64,000 bases of DNA from Diogma glabrata. Lineage: Eukaryota; Arthropoda; Insecta; Diptera; Cylindrotomidae. Position 1 is the first letter of the stretch; every line of letters begins with the position of its first letter. Both the position numbers and the translations under genes were made by a program. Shown here one piece after another: positions 36,901 through 45,620 of the stretch. The stretch is taken from contig OY856186.1 of the NCBI GenBank assembly GCA_963693315.1, positions 88,368,647 through 88,432,646 of the forward strand, read 5' to 3'. Under the pieces are notes generated by a model. The model was not told the DNA's origin. It made no database searches and worked only from the letters and a program-made list of their open reading frames with translations.

Positions 36901-37514
36901 ATGTCTAAAACAAAGCAGATTATATCCACAAAACAGCAATACTTTTAACAAATCAAAGATGAGAATCTGAAGCTCAAGTGATAAATAGAAAACTTACTGT
37001 TGTATCTGTGTACAATATTTTGATGTGCTGAATGTGCAGGATTATTAAATACATTTGGTTTAAAGTTATATATTGTTTGCAATAATTGTGGTATTTCAGT
37101 TTCAAATTGATTTCCACTTGTCTCAGTAAATTCCTCTTTTAATTCTCTGAAAATACAATTTTTTGAACAATTTTTATTTAAAGTAAAGAGTAATAGTTTT
37201 AATTTCTTACATATGATTTGAATTGGTTTGTTCAATTGCTTGAACTAATTGTTGAACTAACGATTGATCACCTTCCGCTAGTAGATTATTTGCTTCTTCC
37301 GCCACACGAGGATGAAACAATAATGTTTTGTTTAATGATGTTTGGATAGATAAAGGATCAGATATAGGTAACTCGCTTAACACTAGAAATAAACATGTAA
37401 ATTAGTAAAACATTTGCACAAAGAACATTATTTTTTGTTAAACTTACAATCAGATAAACTTGTTATCCCAGCTAGCGTCGTAACTGGAACGCTAGGTATA
37501 TCACGATCCGTCAT
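18842..37514 (-). CDS. Nipped-B: Nipped-B (NIPBL/Scc2), cohesin-loading HEAT-repeat protein
   Basis: Fifteen coding exons, in order of translation: 37514-37448, 37382-37211, 37146-36998, 36835-36456, 36394-35737, 35652-33406, 33345-33054, 26627-26204, 26148-25759, 25696-25521, 25462-25299, 25232-24077, 24018-23841, 23768-23538, 18994-18842. All introns are GT-AG, phases agree at every junction, and the total is 6837 nt (2278 residues plus stop), between fly and human family members as I recall them. Diagnostic blocks: N-terminal IPSVPVTTLAGITSLSD and FHPRVAEEANNLLAEGDQSL; HEAT region VREAAVDLVGKYVLLSPDL and RILDTGVSVRKRVIKILRDI; QEDLKEMGDVSSGMSS; KISQYSPSESGKIYDKQ. The family loads cohesin on chromatin in the nucleus with MAU2/Scc4 binding the N-terminus, and affects enhancer-promoter communication. 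The start is the ATG giving the conserved N-terminus. Exon edges were read by eye. Confidence 0.95.
19689..19704. repeat. GGCC-rich run in AT-rich intron
   Basis: A run of GCCGGCC units (about 16 bp) is an isolated pure G/C stretch in intron 14, surrounded by strongly AT-rich DNA. No gene or promoter could be tied to it. Confidence 0.6.
20200..20425. repeat. Degenerate minisatellite in intron 14
   Basis: AAAAAGTTTGTATTTTTGAT followed by TTTGT(A/T)ATAATTTTTG recurs at 20201 and 20301, with half-length relatives near 20250 and 20350. This gives a basic period near 50 bp and a clearer one of about 100 bp. Confidence 0.7.
20870..21160 (-). mobile_element. Dispersed repeat family R1, inverted copy in intron 14
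   Basis: Reverse complement of part of the segments at 22200-22415 and 26930-27160. Shared words are AGTGCGTCACATGA, CAAGGAATATGCAACTAGCTGG..ATTATT and ATATTGGTCTATGTCATAATTT. Non-coding. The element type is not recognised. Confidence 0.65.
22070..22415 (+). mobile_element. Dispersed repeat family R1, copy in intron 14
   Basis: Matches 26785-27160 along most of its length: CAACAACATGCGTTC..AGGTGTTGATGG, AAATTATGACAT, GGTTGCCAATAATCCAG, ATGTGACGCACTGT, ATTAAAGCCCACACATAGTT and GGCTCGTTTCTTC. The same family is thus present in two introns of one gene. Fragments also occur at 22921-23045 (reverse) and 45178-45310. Confidence 0.7.
22790..22915 (-). mobile_element. tRNA-derived SINE or tRNA pseudogene
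   Basis: On the minus strand from about 22912: GTGACCAAGTGGTTAAATTG (box A-like), an anticodon-arm-like region ACTTTGAACTCTG, then GGACCCGGGTTCAATTTCC (box B-like). The acceptor stem is not closed and there is no clear 3' end, so it is read as a SINE head or degenerate tRNA copy and not a functional tRNA. Confidence 0.55.
22921..23045 (-). mobile_element. Dispersed repeat family R1, reverse fragment
   Basis: The reverse complement shares AATAAAATGTGTTGTG, AGGTCCCACAATAACATGTG and TCTGAAGTGTTGATG with 26725-26830 and 22085-22115. Non-coding intronic fragment. Confidence 0.55.
26720..27330 (+). mobile_element. Dispersed repeat family R1, longest copy, in intron 7
   Basis: Contains, in order, AATAAAATGTGTTGTG, GGTCCCACAACAACATACG, AAATTATGACATAGGCCAAT, GTTGCCAATAATCCAG, CATGTGACGCACTGTC, AGCCCACACATAGTTATATG, then CAATAGCAGGGACTGGAGTA, which also occurs at 45260-45280. 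No reading frame or clear termini. It begins about 90 bases upstream of the exon 8 acceptor. Confidence 0.65.
27544..28105. mobile_element. MITE-like element with GGTATGAATAAAAA ends
   Basis: GGTATGAATAAAAA at 27544 is mirrored by TTTTTATTCATACC ending at 28105. Inside the right end a related internal copy TAGTTTTTATTCACACCAACTAG and multiple GTAGTAAA(A/G)T words make a weak inverted structure. About 560 bp, non-coding, no certain target duplication. Confidence 0.6.
28382..28615 (+). mobile_element. tRNA-derived SINE, copy 2
   Basis: Clear polymerase III promoter: box A TAGCTCAGTTGTTATAGCGC near 28390 and box B GTTCGATTCCC near 28433. The body shares ATACATTTATCAGAATGAGT and TGTTTTCAGACT with the copy at 3395. 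The tail GCTAAATATGTTGATATGAC precedes an A run. It lies in Nipped-B intron 7, opposite to gene transcription. Confidence 0.8.
29273..29880. mobile_element. TAGAAACACAACACG MITE, copy A
   Basis: Ends TAGAAACACAACACG (29273) and CGTGTTGTGTTTCTA (29880) are perfect inverted repeats. Subterminal GTCGGACGAT is also mirrored. The interior is non-coding, AT-rich, and matches copy B in inverted orientation. It interrupts a LINE reverse transcriptase reading frame between the FADD-box region and the FN..KTQ block. Confidence 0.88.
30249..30733. mobile_element. TAGAAACACAACACG MITE, copy B (inverted relative to A)
   Basis: Same ends as copy A. GGCTGCAAGGGTAATTTTTAATG, TGACAGTGCCGCCAACTGA and GTAGACGTTTTTTTATCGTC are reverse-complement matches to copy A. 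It is about 120 bp shorter, lacking part of the copy A right-hand sequence. It interrupts the same LINE fragment about 370 bp from copy A. Confidence 0.88.
30914..32760. repeat. 1.85-kb imperfect palindrome in Nipped-B intron 7
   Basis: The left arm 30914-31890 is mirrored by 31960-32760. Outer landmark GCGAAGTGCTAGCAGGAAGG / its complement ending at 32760; inner landmarks GGCATGCCGCAAGGTCAGAG (31680) / its diverged complement near 32160 and ACAGCGGTTCAAAAAACGGC (31802) / near 32025. The arms include a piece of LINE reverse transcriptase (LTKIFYKFYKSGVFPSC) on both sides. The left arm has an extra 245-bp insertion at 31242-31486. Open frames here are incidental. Confidence 0.85.
31242..31486 (+). 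mobile_element. 5'-truncated retroelement insertion with 7-bp target duplication
   Basis: Present in the left palindrome arm but absent from the right arm, so the insertion boundaries are exact. It is flanked by ATAACTT at 31235-31241 and 31487-31493, and the empty arm has a single ATAACTT. The insert ends in AAATAAATAATAATAATA, a LINE-type AAT-rich tail. The parent family is not identified. Confidence 0.8.
33406..35652 (-). other. Nipped-B: Nipped-B exon 6: disordered, basic and first folded part
   Basis: The largest exon, 2247 nt, about residues 476-1224. It begins with S/T/N/P-rich sequence, has a lysine-rich block (KPKLRKIERKIVKTPTKMSK) and then the conserved start of the folded region (YQRFISIMEQILEHLDDSET). 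It ends in a second basic cluster (SRKKTPKKKRRHK) that could serve nuclear localisation. Exon 7 continues with an acidic stretch of D, E and S. Confidence 0.85.
35737..36394 (-). other. Nipped-B: Nipped-B exon 5: glutamine/asparagine-rich linker
   Basis: Codes for about residues 257-475, dominated by Q, N, S, P and H (for example TQLQQQPVLIPQQQTVIT). Such disordered, poorly conserved linkers between the N-terminal MAU2-binding part and the HEAT domain are usual in insect family members. The exon starts in phase 0 (IINYVPQQIPSPNNS) and ends one base into a Gly codon completed by exon 6. Confidence 0.85.
36456..37514 (-). other. Nipped-B: Nipped-B exons 1-4: MAU2-binding N-terminus and Q/N-rich start
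   Basis: Exon 1 (37514-37448) gives MTDRDIPSVPVTTLAGI. Exon 2 (37382-37211) gives LLSELPISDPLSIQTSL and LVQQLVQAIEQTNSNHI. Exon 3 (36998-37146) holds ELKEEFTETSG and FETEIPQLLQTI, aligning with the conserved region before residue 130 that binds MAU2/Scc4 in the family. Exon 4 (36456-36835) begins the low-complexity glutamine/asparagine-rich part. Introns here are 64-162 bases except the 120-base one between exons 3 and 4 counted by eye. Confidence 0.85.
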
Positions 37515-37539
37515 ATTAATCTAAATTATAATAAGATCC
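37515..37539 (-). promoter_or_regulatory. Nipped-B: Nipped-B 5' UTR portion before the ATG
   Basis: On the minus strand a pyrimidine/T run ends in TTTAG at 37540-37541, followed by GGATCTTATTATAATTTAGATTAAT and the ATG at 37514. This looks like a splice acceptor in the 5' UTR, so a non-coding first exon and the promoter should lie further upstream (above 37541). They could not be located. Confidence 0.45.
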
Positions 37540-37839
37540 CTAAAAAAAGAGTAAAAAGGATTTGTCATTAGTTTTATTTTGTTTTGAAATAAAATGGCTT
37601 TAAATATTGTTAGGTGTGAATAAATTTAATAGTTGAACTTTGAATTGACATAAATTGATATTTAATTAAAATTTGTTGTTTACTAGGAATTACAATAAGT
37701 CAAAAGAACATATGGAAACCTTTTAAGTAGGGAGGGGAAACCTTTTAGGTAGTTAAGAGACTCCAACTCCAATTTTGTTAAATTTTAGATTAGACTCCAA
37801 CTCTGACTATATATAATAGAAAATATTTAAATCAGGCAT

Positions 37840-38950
37840 AACTATGCAGTACAGAACTCTCAATACTATATACAAGCGTAGAAAACGAAGTACCAAAGTT
37901 TTTTAAAGGTCGACGCCAACTTAAAACAAGGTGATGCTTTCTTCTTTATACTTTTTAATCTTATATTGGCATATGTGTGCCGTCAGAAGAAACTATCGAC
38001 TAACAACAATATCTTGTTATTAAACTCAGTGCAGATGATCGCGTACGCTGAGGATCTTCGGAAGAAGTGAAGCTGTAATGAGCGAAACTTTCAAATTGGG
38101 TGAGAGCGGTGATAGACGAATTGGTCTATCAAAAAAAATTATGAAATTACATATACATATGAATTTTTCAAGAGAAACTGATACACAAGATTTGATGTGC
38201 GACGATGAAGGGAATTGAGAGAATCGAATCCTTTAAATATTTCGAATTCAACAGCTCTTACAACAGCTTACTTACAGATATAAAAGCGAGAATCAACCGA
38301 ATCATCTACTTGATTAAATCTCTTCTTGAATTGAACGGCTAAGTAGAAAAAGGATAACATTCCAAAAAATGGAATATCATTCTTTATACGCTCATTAAAC
38401 GAATTCGACATTCAACTACAAAATAGCTATTTCAGTTTATTTTTCGTAGTTTTGGAAATTAGAGGGGGAAATACGAATAATAAACTGAGATAGCTATTTT
38501 GCAGTTGAAGGTCGAATTCGTTTAATGAGCGTTTAAAGAATAGCATTCCATTTTTTTGGAATATTATCCTTTTTCTACTCAGCCGTTCAATTACCGTATG
38601 TTTTTCACACCAAATTCAACACATACAAGACATTCATAAGACTAGTGGTGACATAAGGTGGAGCTGATTGGTAGCTTGGAATGATTGAAAAATGTACGTT
38701 AGTGCCCAATAGATCAGACGACGATCTGCGAGGTAGACCACTACTGCGATGCAACACTGACGTAATGAACGACATTAAAAAAATCGGCTGTAATGGTAAT
38801 TATACCGCTATTGTGAATGACAGTGGTGAACATTCGGTTAGTTCAGCAACGCTCCTACATAGAGCATAAAGAAGTTGTGGTATTTTACCAAAAATTGGAA
38901 TATAAATAAAAGAAATAAAAAAATAAATAAAAATAAAAATAAAATAAATA
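37840..38950 (+). pseudogene. RTE/BovB-like LINE remnant, copy 2
   Basis: Nucleotide match to 4350-4620: CAGTACAGAACT(C/T)TCAAT, ACTCAGT(G/A)CAGATGATC and GAAGTGAAGCTGTAATGAG. The YADD-box region reads through stops. After a MITE insertion (38333-38588), the 3' coding end is readable at about 38681-38869: RGRPLLRCNTDVMNDIKKIG, resembling the conserved RGRP..RW..DL..IG end of RTE-type LINEs. The tail is an (AAATAA)-type microsatellite at about 38897-38950. Confidence 0.75.
38333..38588. mobile_element. Palindromic MITE, 256 bp, about 110-bp inverted arms
   Basis: GAACGGCT(A/G)AGTAGAAAAAG on the left is mirrored at the right end. The arms run through GGATAA(C/T)ATTCCAAAAAA, GCTCATTAAACGAATTCGAC and AAAATAGCTAT to a short loop, differing at few positions. 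AATT flanks both sides (38329-38332, 38589-38592), a possible target duplication. It splits the RTE-like LINE. Confidence 0.85.
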
Positions 38951-39499
38951 TAATCAATTAAAATTTTATTTGTTTAATGTGATATATTTACATTTTGTTT
39001 GCTCTTTAACTAATTTATGAATATTAATTATAAATATATGTAACTATAATATTGGTAATTAATTACTAAATAAAATACAATCAATCAATCAATCAATATG
39101 TTTAATAAAACGCGTTTAAAATACTTTTATTAAAAACAAACTCTGTATTCCAAAATAATGTATATTGGTGAGAACTCGAACCAAGGAACCGATAAAATAA
39201 GAAATTTTATTCAACATCTGCCGATTTTCTTGAAACTTTGGTAATCGTTAGTATAATAAAACTTTTTATTTGTTAAGCTCGGAAAACAACAAATCTTTAA
39301 AATACAAAAACAAGAAAATAAAAATAGGTCATTCATCAACCGGAGTCAGAAGAAGAAGGTTGTCTGCTAAATTTTAAAGAAAAAAAAATAATCGAAAAAA
39401 CAATAAGTTGTATTTTGTTTTATTTTATTTTTGCATGTATGTCTTCATAAAGACAGAGTAAAGGTAAAATAAGATAAAATACACTGAGTGTGTGTTAGT

Positions 39500-42400
39500 G
39501 TTATTGAAAATAAAAATAAAAGTGAAGTGAAGATAGGAGGCGTACAATTATATAATTGATGAGATTGTTCTTTATTAACAAATTATTTGGTATTTTATAT
39601 TTACTGTTACCAGGCGGTAGGCACGTAAAATTTTACCTTTTAATGCTTTGATGTAATAAATTGATTATTTTAAAGCATAAATTTGTTTTGTATTGCCTGG
39701 TAACAAGAAATTTAAAACTTCGTTTTAGTTATTAGTAACAATTTCGAGTTTTGTTAGTGTCTTTTGTGTCCCCATTTTATTGCTTTTCCCTTATCGTGCA
39801 ACTGTTGCATGAAACCTATCGCTATCGTGTTTTTGTGACAGATACCCAGTTTTTGTTTGTACTGTGTAGTGTTGAAGTTTAGGGCTGGTCGAATTTCAGT
39901 GTCTATACCTGCAATGTCTAAGGGGAAAGTCTTTGTTTCAACAAAATGGCAGCAGAGTCAACCAACAGCCTAGCATTGACGTCACCAACATAAGAGGTCT
40001 CAATTTGAATCTAAACGAGGTTCATCACTACATCGAAAAAAGTAAACCTGACATATTGTTTCTTACCGAAACAATTGTCAGTGGCAAAGCATCGAAATTG
40101 GATCACGATAAATACCAGATGCCTAGTTACGAATTGGAACATTCCTTTTATAACAAGCATGGTGTCTGTGTATTTGTTCGAAATTCACTTTCATGTATGA
40201 GAATTAAGGCCTACGAGTTGAACTTTAAGCACCATAATTCTTTAGCACTGAAGATCTCAGGTGTTGATGAAACTATGTTTATAATAGGATTATAAAGATC
40301 TCCAAATTCCCCCCCCAGGATGTCCATTTTTCGATCAAATATCGGCTAATCTAGACAAGATTACCACGGACTACCCTAAAGCAAGACTGGCCATTCTTGG
40401 AGACTTTAATATTCATAATAAAGAATGGCTGAAGTATGCATCGAGCACTGACGACGTAGGAAGACAAGCCGAACTGCTACTCGCAGATTCACGGTTTGAC
40501 GCAAATGATATAGTGTCCCACTAGAATCCGAGATAATTCACATCATAACAATAATTTGCTGGAGATACTACGAAGACAAAAGTTGAACAACCCCTCGGAA
40601 CATCAGACCATTTACTAATATCAGCAATAGTGCAATTTACATCACCGACACAAATTAAAGTAAATCCTCGTCGCGTTTGGAATTATAAACGCGCTGACTG
40701 GGAGGGACTGAGAAACTTTTATGATGAAACACCTTGGAAAACTATTAGTTGTGTTGATCAAGATCCTAGATCCAATCCACATCGGTAATAAGAATTTCTG
40801 AAATCATAAAAGACGGGATGCGGCGGTTTATTCCAAATCGATTAATCACTCCTAAAACTGAGACTTGGTTCACGCGGGATGTTGATGAGGCAGTGAGGAA
40901 TAAACGCAAAGTATCTAAGACGTATAACCCAAATAAAACACCTGAAACCCATAGCGCATATAAGAAAGCCAGATATATTGGTAATTTCAAAATAGATTTA
41001 AACAAAGACGCGTTTATCCAGAAGAAAGCAAAGAAATTCGCCGAGCACTCATCTGGCTCACGTAGTTTCTTTCAGGCAGTTAAATCAGTCCAGAGCAATT
41101 TTACTCGATCCTCTATTCCAACCTTAGTTCTGAATGACATTCCCGTGAGCGACTCGAAAGAGAAGGCGGATCTTTTGGGTCGTATTTTCGCAGAAAACTC
41201 AAACATAGTCGAACCTCCCCATTCTCCCACACTCATTTCCCCAGTTGTAACGAAAATGAAACCAATTATTTTTCGTTGCAATATTGTACGGAAAATGCTT
41301 CTTTCTATCAATATCAACAAATCTGCTGGCCCCGACGGTATTCAACCCCTCATTCTTAAAAACTGTGCTAGGCAACTGGCTCCAATTTTAACAAAAGTTT
41401 TCTATTTATCTTATAAAACTGGAATATTTCCCGATTCTTGGAAGCTGGCCAGCGTTAAACCCATTTTAAAGAAAGGCAGTAAGATAACCAATCGCAATTC
41501 TGTCGGTTTTGGCTAAAATATTTGAAAAATATGTTAACTACAATCTAATAGATTATTTGGAAATGTCGCGAATTATTGCTGATAAGCAGTATGGTTTTCG
41601 TAGAAGTCATGCAACAGGTGATCTGTTAGCCTACGTATCCCATCTCTGGAACAAATCGCTGGAAAACCGTGGTGAAACATTCAGTATTTCACTCGACATT
41701 TCCAAAGCATTTGATAAAGTGTGGCATAAAAATCTCAGAGTTAAATTAAAATCTTATGGCATAGACCATCTTACAGTCTCGTGGATTCATAGTTTTCTTA
41801 CAGGTCGCCAATTTCATGTTCATTTAGATGGTATCACATTCAATATTTGCACAACCAATGCTGGGGTTCCCCAAGGTGCTGCACTCTCACCAACCTTGTT
41901 TCTTCTATACATTAATTATTTACTTATTTCCACAGTACGCCCAATCCAAAGTTTTGGTGGTGACAGCACATTGCATGCATCACATGAATCTCCTAAATTT
42001 CGATCTCATACTGCAGTTACCACTGATAGAGAGCAACTGCAGTTACTGCAGATACCACTGCAGATACCACTGCAGTTACCACTGCTAATTGATTCTATCA
42101 ACAAAGATCTGGAGCGTATAATGGAATGGGGTGATCGTAATCTTGTTTCATTTAATCCAACCAAAACCAAACTATGCCGTCTTTCACGAATAGAGCGACA
42201 TAAAAATTTCCCTATTAAAATAAACCATGAGGAATTGCGTGAGGTTGAATCAGTAAGACTTCTTGGAGTTTATATTGAAAATAACCTGAAATGGAATAAA
42301 CATTTGTTCAACCTCGCTAAATCTGCAATGCAAACATTAGGATTCTTGAGTCGATGTAAAAAGTATTTCAATCCTCAAATTTTGCTAATTTTCAAGTCCT

Positions 42401-42957
42401 TTATTCGTCCATGTATGGAATACTGCTGTCATGTTTGGGGAGGTGCTTGTCAGTCAACAATAAAATGTCTAGACTCTGTACAGAGAAAAGCAATACGGAT
42501 GATTGGTAATACCAAACTAACGGACCAGCTTGATTCACTCCTTGATTCGCACAGAAGAAATGTGGCTGAATTGTCCATCTACTATAAATATAACTTTAGC
42601 GAATTCTCCTCTAAAGAAATTCAAAATATCCTTCCATCGTGTGCGCAGTATAACCGACAAACCAGAGCTGCCAAGTTATCCCATCCATTTGTTGTACAAA
42701 TACCTCGTTGTAGAACTGTGTCCTTCCAGAACGACTATTTTAATAGAGTGGTCAAATTGTGGAACTCAATGCCCTCCTCTGTATTTTCCGACGAATTTTT
42801 CCCGAAAGAAAATGTCCATCGTCATTTAAAACAATTAGAATTTTCCTCATCTCCTTCCTTTATAGTTGACATGGTATCTTCGGATGTTCAAAGAGTCTGA
42901 ATAATGAATATTTCATATTTAGCGTGCTAAACATGTCTAACTAATTAATAAAAAAAA
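39500..42957 (+). mobile_element. Near full-length jockey/CR1-like LINE (dead copy)
   Basis: A plus-strand non-LTR element with endonuclease then reverse transcriptase, ending in the 3' tail TTGACATGGTATCTTCGGAT .. GCTAAACATGTCTAACTA and an A run at 42957. The 5' boundary is uncertain; the upstream 400 bases (39500-39930) may be its 5' UTR. The tail is shared by truncated copies at 14152, 14640, 56405 and 59515. Confidence 0.8.
39933..42900 (+). pseudogene. LINE endonuclease-reverse transcriptase with inactivating changes
   Basis: Frame 39933-40295 has the endonuclease start (INIRGL-like NIRGLNLNL, DILFLTET), broken at 40295. It continues in another frame with RLAILGDFNIHNKEW near 40385-40430. 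From 40818 the linker and fingers read KSAGPDGIQPLILKNCA and KTGIFPDSWKLASVKPILKK; a frameshift near 41490 precedes 41509-42900. The main RT frame holds YGFRRSHATGDLLAYV, FSISLDISKAFDKVWH and GVPQGAALSPTLFLLYIN. The catalytic FADD box reads FGGD (41953-41964), so an essential Asp is lost. A CTGCAG-rich micro-repeat (about 42013-42085) adds residues after it. The C-terminal block YCCHVWGGA is intact. Confidence 0.85.
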
Positions 42958-42958
42958 G

Positions 42959-44640
42959 TATTGCGACGCTGATGCATAGGCTGACTTCACCACAGCTCTG
43001 GAAACATAGTGTTCTGGATATATAATGAGCTAATATCCTTCAAATACTTTAATACTCAAATACTCAAATACTTTAAAAAGCTAACCAATGTTGTAGATTT
43101 CGCGTAGTTCTAATTATAAAAATATTAAAGAAAGCAGTAGTATCCCAACAAGCATAAATTCTGTTGTACGAGAAAAAATAAAAAAAATTTAACCGGAAGT
43201 TGGGATGCAGAACTGTTGTGAATCGTACTAAATGTTTACGTACCAAGTTTCATCCAATTCGATTATCAGATACATATGTTAAATTTCCAGGTGCTCGGCG
43301 GGCCCCCTACCACTTTGTTCACTATCGCTAAAAAACGCTATCGCTATCGCCTTGCCATAAATATTTGCATCTTTTTCCAAAGTGTCATCAAAATTTATTC
43401 ATGAACGAATGTTGTATGCTCCCAACAAACATTAAAACAATAAACAGGTGTTCGGAAGGCCCCCACCACTTTTCCCAATATTGCCCAAAAACTAATCAGT
43501 TCTTTGTCATTTAAGTCTCCATCTTTTTTCAAAGTGTCATTAAAATTGACTAATGAATAAAGTCTGTATGCTCCCAAGAAACTTTAAAAACAAAGTGTGA
43601 AAAGTCAGCAGTTGTGTGGTAGACCCCCCGCCACTTTGATCAATGTGTCCCAAAAGATGATAATTATCTTCTTACACTAATTGAAACCTTTTCCATAAGT
43701 TTCATCATAATCACTTCATTATTGTAGGCTGTAGTGTTCGTAAAGACACTGTAAAAACTTCAAAAATGTACAAAAATTTTTTTTTACCGGAAGTGAAAAA
43801 CCGGAAGTTGGTATGCAAAACTATTGTGAACTGTACTAAATACTTATGTAACAAGTTTCATCCAATTCGATTATTAGGTATATATGTTATATAGCTTTAA
43901 AAAAAAACAGGTGCTCCAGGGACCCCACACCATTTTGTTCACTATCGCTTAAAAACTAATCTGTTCCTTGTCATACATGTTTGCATCTTTTTCAAAAGTG
44001 TCATCAAAATTTATTCACGAATAAATGTTTTATGCTCCCAACAAACATAAAAACATTGTGGAAAAACCTACCTGTTGTATGTTGGACCCCCAAACCCTTT
44101 ATCCAAGGTACTCCAAAAGCTTATAAAATCTTTCTCATGTTACTTGAAAGCTTTTACCAACGTTTCATAAACATCGATCGGTAATTGTAGGCTACAGTAG
44201 GAATAAACACCTGATAAGAAATCTTTTTAACCGGAAGTCACAAACCGGAAATTGGTATGCAGAAATATTGGAAACTGTACTAAAACGAAGTTTCAATAAG
44301 ATCATAAGCCGGGATTAGAAGTTATTCAAGATTTAAACTTAAGCCGGGCATTCACATACAACAGAAACAGAATTTCATACAAATTTGACAGATAAAAATT
44401 CGGTTTCTGTAAAATTTGTATGGAATTCTGTTTCTGTTGTATGCGGTTTCAAGCCTTTAGAGGTGTTCGGGATACCCCCGCCATTTTGTCCAAATTTGAA
44501 ATGAATCCAGATCTTCGATTTTCAAGTGAATCTGTATCATTTGCCAAAGTTTCATCAAGATCCTATGCAGAAAGGTCGCCACACACCTACCCACCCGCAC
44601 ACAGACGTACACCAAAATTTTTATTGGCTATTTAGATAGA
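42959..44640 (-). repeat. Higher-order tandem repeat locus 2 (reverse orientation)
   Basis: Begins TATTGCGACGCTGATGCATA, the reverse complement of the end of locus 1 at about 10260-10283, immediately after the LINE A run. It then repeats the locus 1 unit in reverse: ACCGGAAGTTGGGATGCAGA, CACTTTGTTCACTATCGCT, AAAAACTAATCAGTTCTTTG and CGGAAGTGAAAAACCGGAAG. Fewer units than locus 1. A 110-bp hairpin is inserted at 44345-44455. Confidence 0.8.
44345..44455. mobile_element. Small hairpin MITE inserted in the higher-order repeat
   Basis: ACATACAACAGAAACAGAAT (44353) is mirrored by ATTCTGTTTCTGTTGTATG (about 44424-44442), with GGTTTCTGTAAAATTTGTATG and its partner inside. Locus 1 has uninterrupted sequence (ATTTAAACTTAGAGGTGTTC in complement) at this point, so the insertion is certain. 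TTA or CTTA at both sides may be the target duplication. Confidence 0.8.
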
Positions 44641-45544
44641 GGATGGTCCAAAACAAAAGAAAAAACAAAATTTGAAGTATGTAAGATTTTTTTTCTCGAC
44701 AGATTGCATTACTTCACACAATTTAAAATTGTGGTGAAGTAAAAAAAATGTACTTTTCAAAATTGTCATGTTTGAAAATGTATATAAATATTTTTTTCAA
44801 TGTAATATTTTTATAAAGTCTTACTTAATATACCTTTTAAACAAAAAACAAACAAGATTTATTCAAATCGTTTAATTCGTTCTAGGACCATTCAACTTTA
44901 ATTTTTGCTTGTCATTAAATATCTTGACAAATTTCGAGCCACCCTGTGTCAAAACTAGATAGCGAAAAAATAAAAAACAACTAATTTTTTTTTATATTCT
45001 AATGATAACCTAAAATTACCTTTCCTTATTAAAAGAAATAGCAAATGGTCTGATTCACATCATCGGCGTCTTATATTCAAAAAGAAGTCGGAGTCGACAA
45101 ATTGTTTGGTTATTTTTCGACTCCGAATCTAGTAACTAGAAAATTTCGACCGATTCTGACGCTGCAGTCCTGTTTTAAGCCCCACTTTTCAGAACAACAT
45201 GCGATTTGAGGTATTAGCGAACACGAACTTTTGTGTTTTAATCTCATGTTTACCCGAATGCCAATAGCAGGGACTGGAGTATTGTCACATCCGCAGAAAT
45301 ATTCAGACATATCTTGCCTCCTCAACAAACCTACTGAAGATAAGAATTTCCACAGCGATGGTCTTAGTTACTAAAGAATTAATCCAGAAAGCGCTTAGAC
45401 CAATCAAGTTCGCATGAGCAAATGGTATGAGATCACATTAACAATATTCCTATAACTTTAAAAAGAAAACTACGACTAACTAAAACGGAATGTTGTAAAC
45501 TATTTTGGACGGTGGACGGTTTTACGTATCTCTCTTTTATGAAG
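44641..45544. other. Gene-poor stretch with a repeat R1 fragment
   Basis: No gene seen. 45178-45310 shares GAACAACATGCG..TTTGAGGT and CCAATAGCAGGGACTGGAGT with the intronic repeat family R1 (26720-27330). The rest is AT-rich with no assignment. Confidence 0.5.
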
Positions 45545-45620
45545 AAACAAAAACAAAGTGAGAAAAGTCAACAGTTGTATGGCGGACCCTCCGCCACTTT
45601 GGTCGATGTGTCCCAAAATC

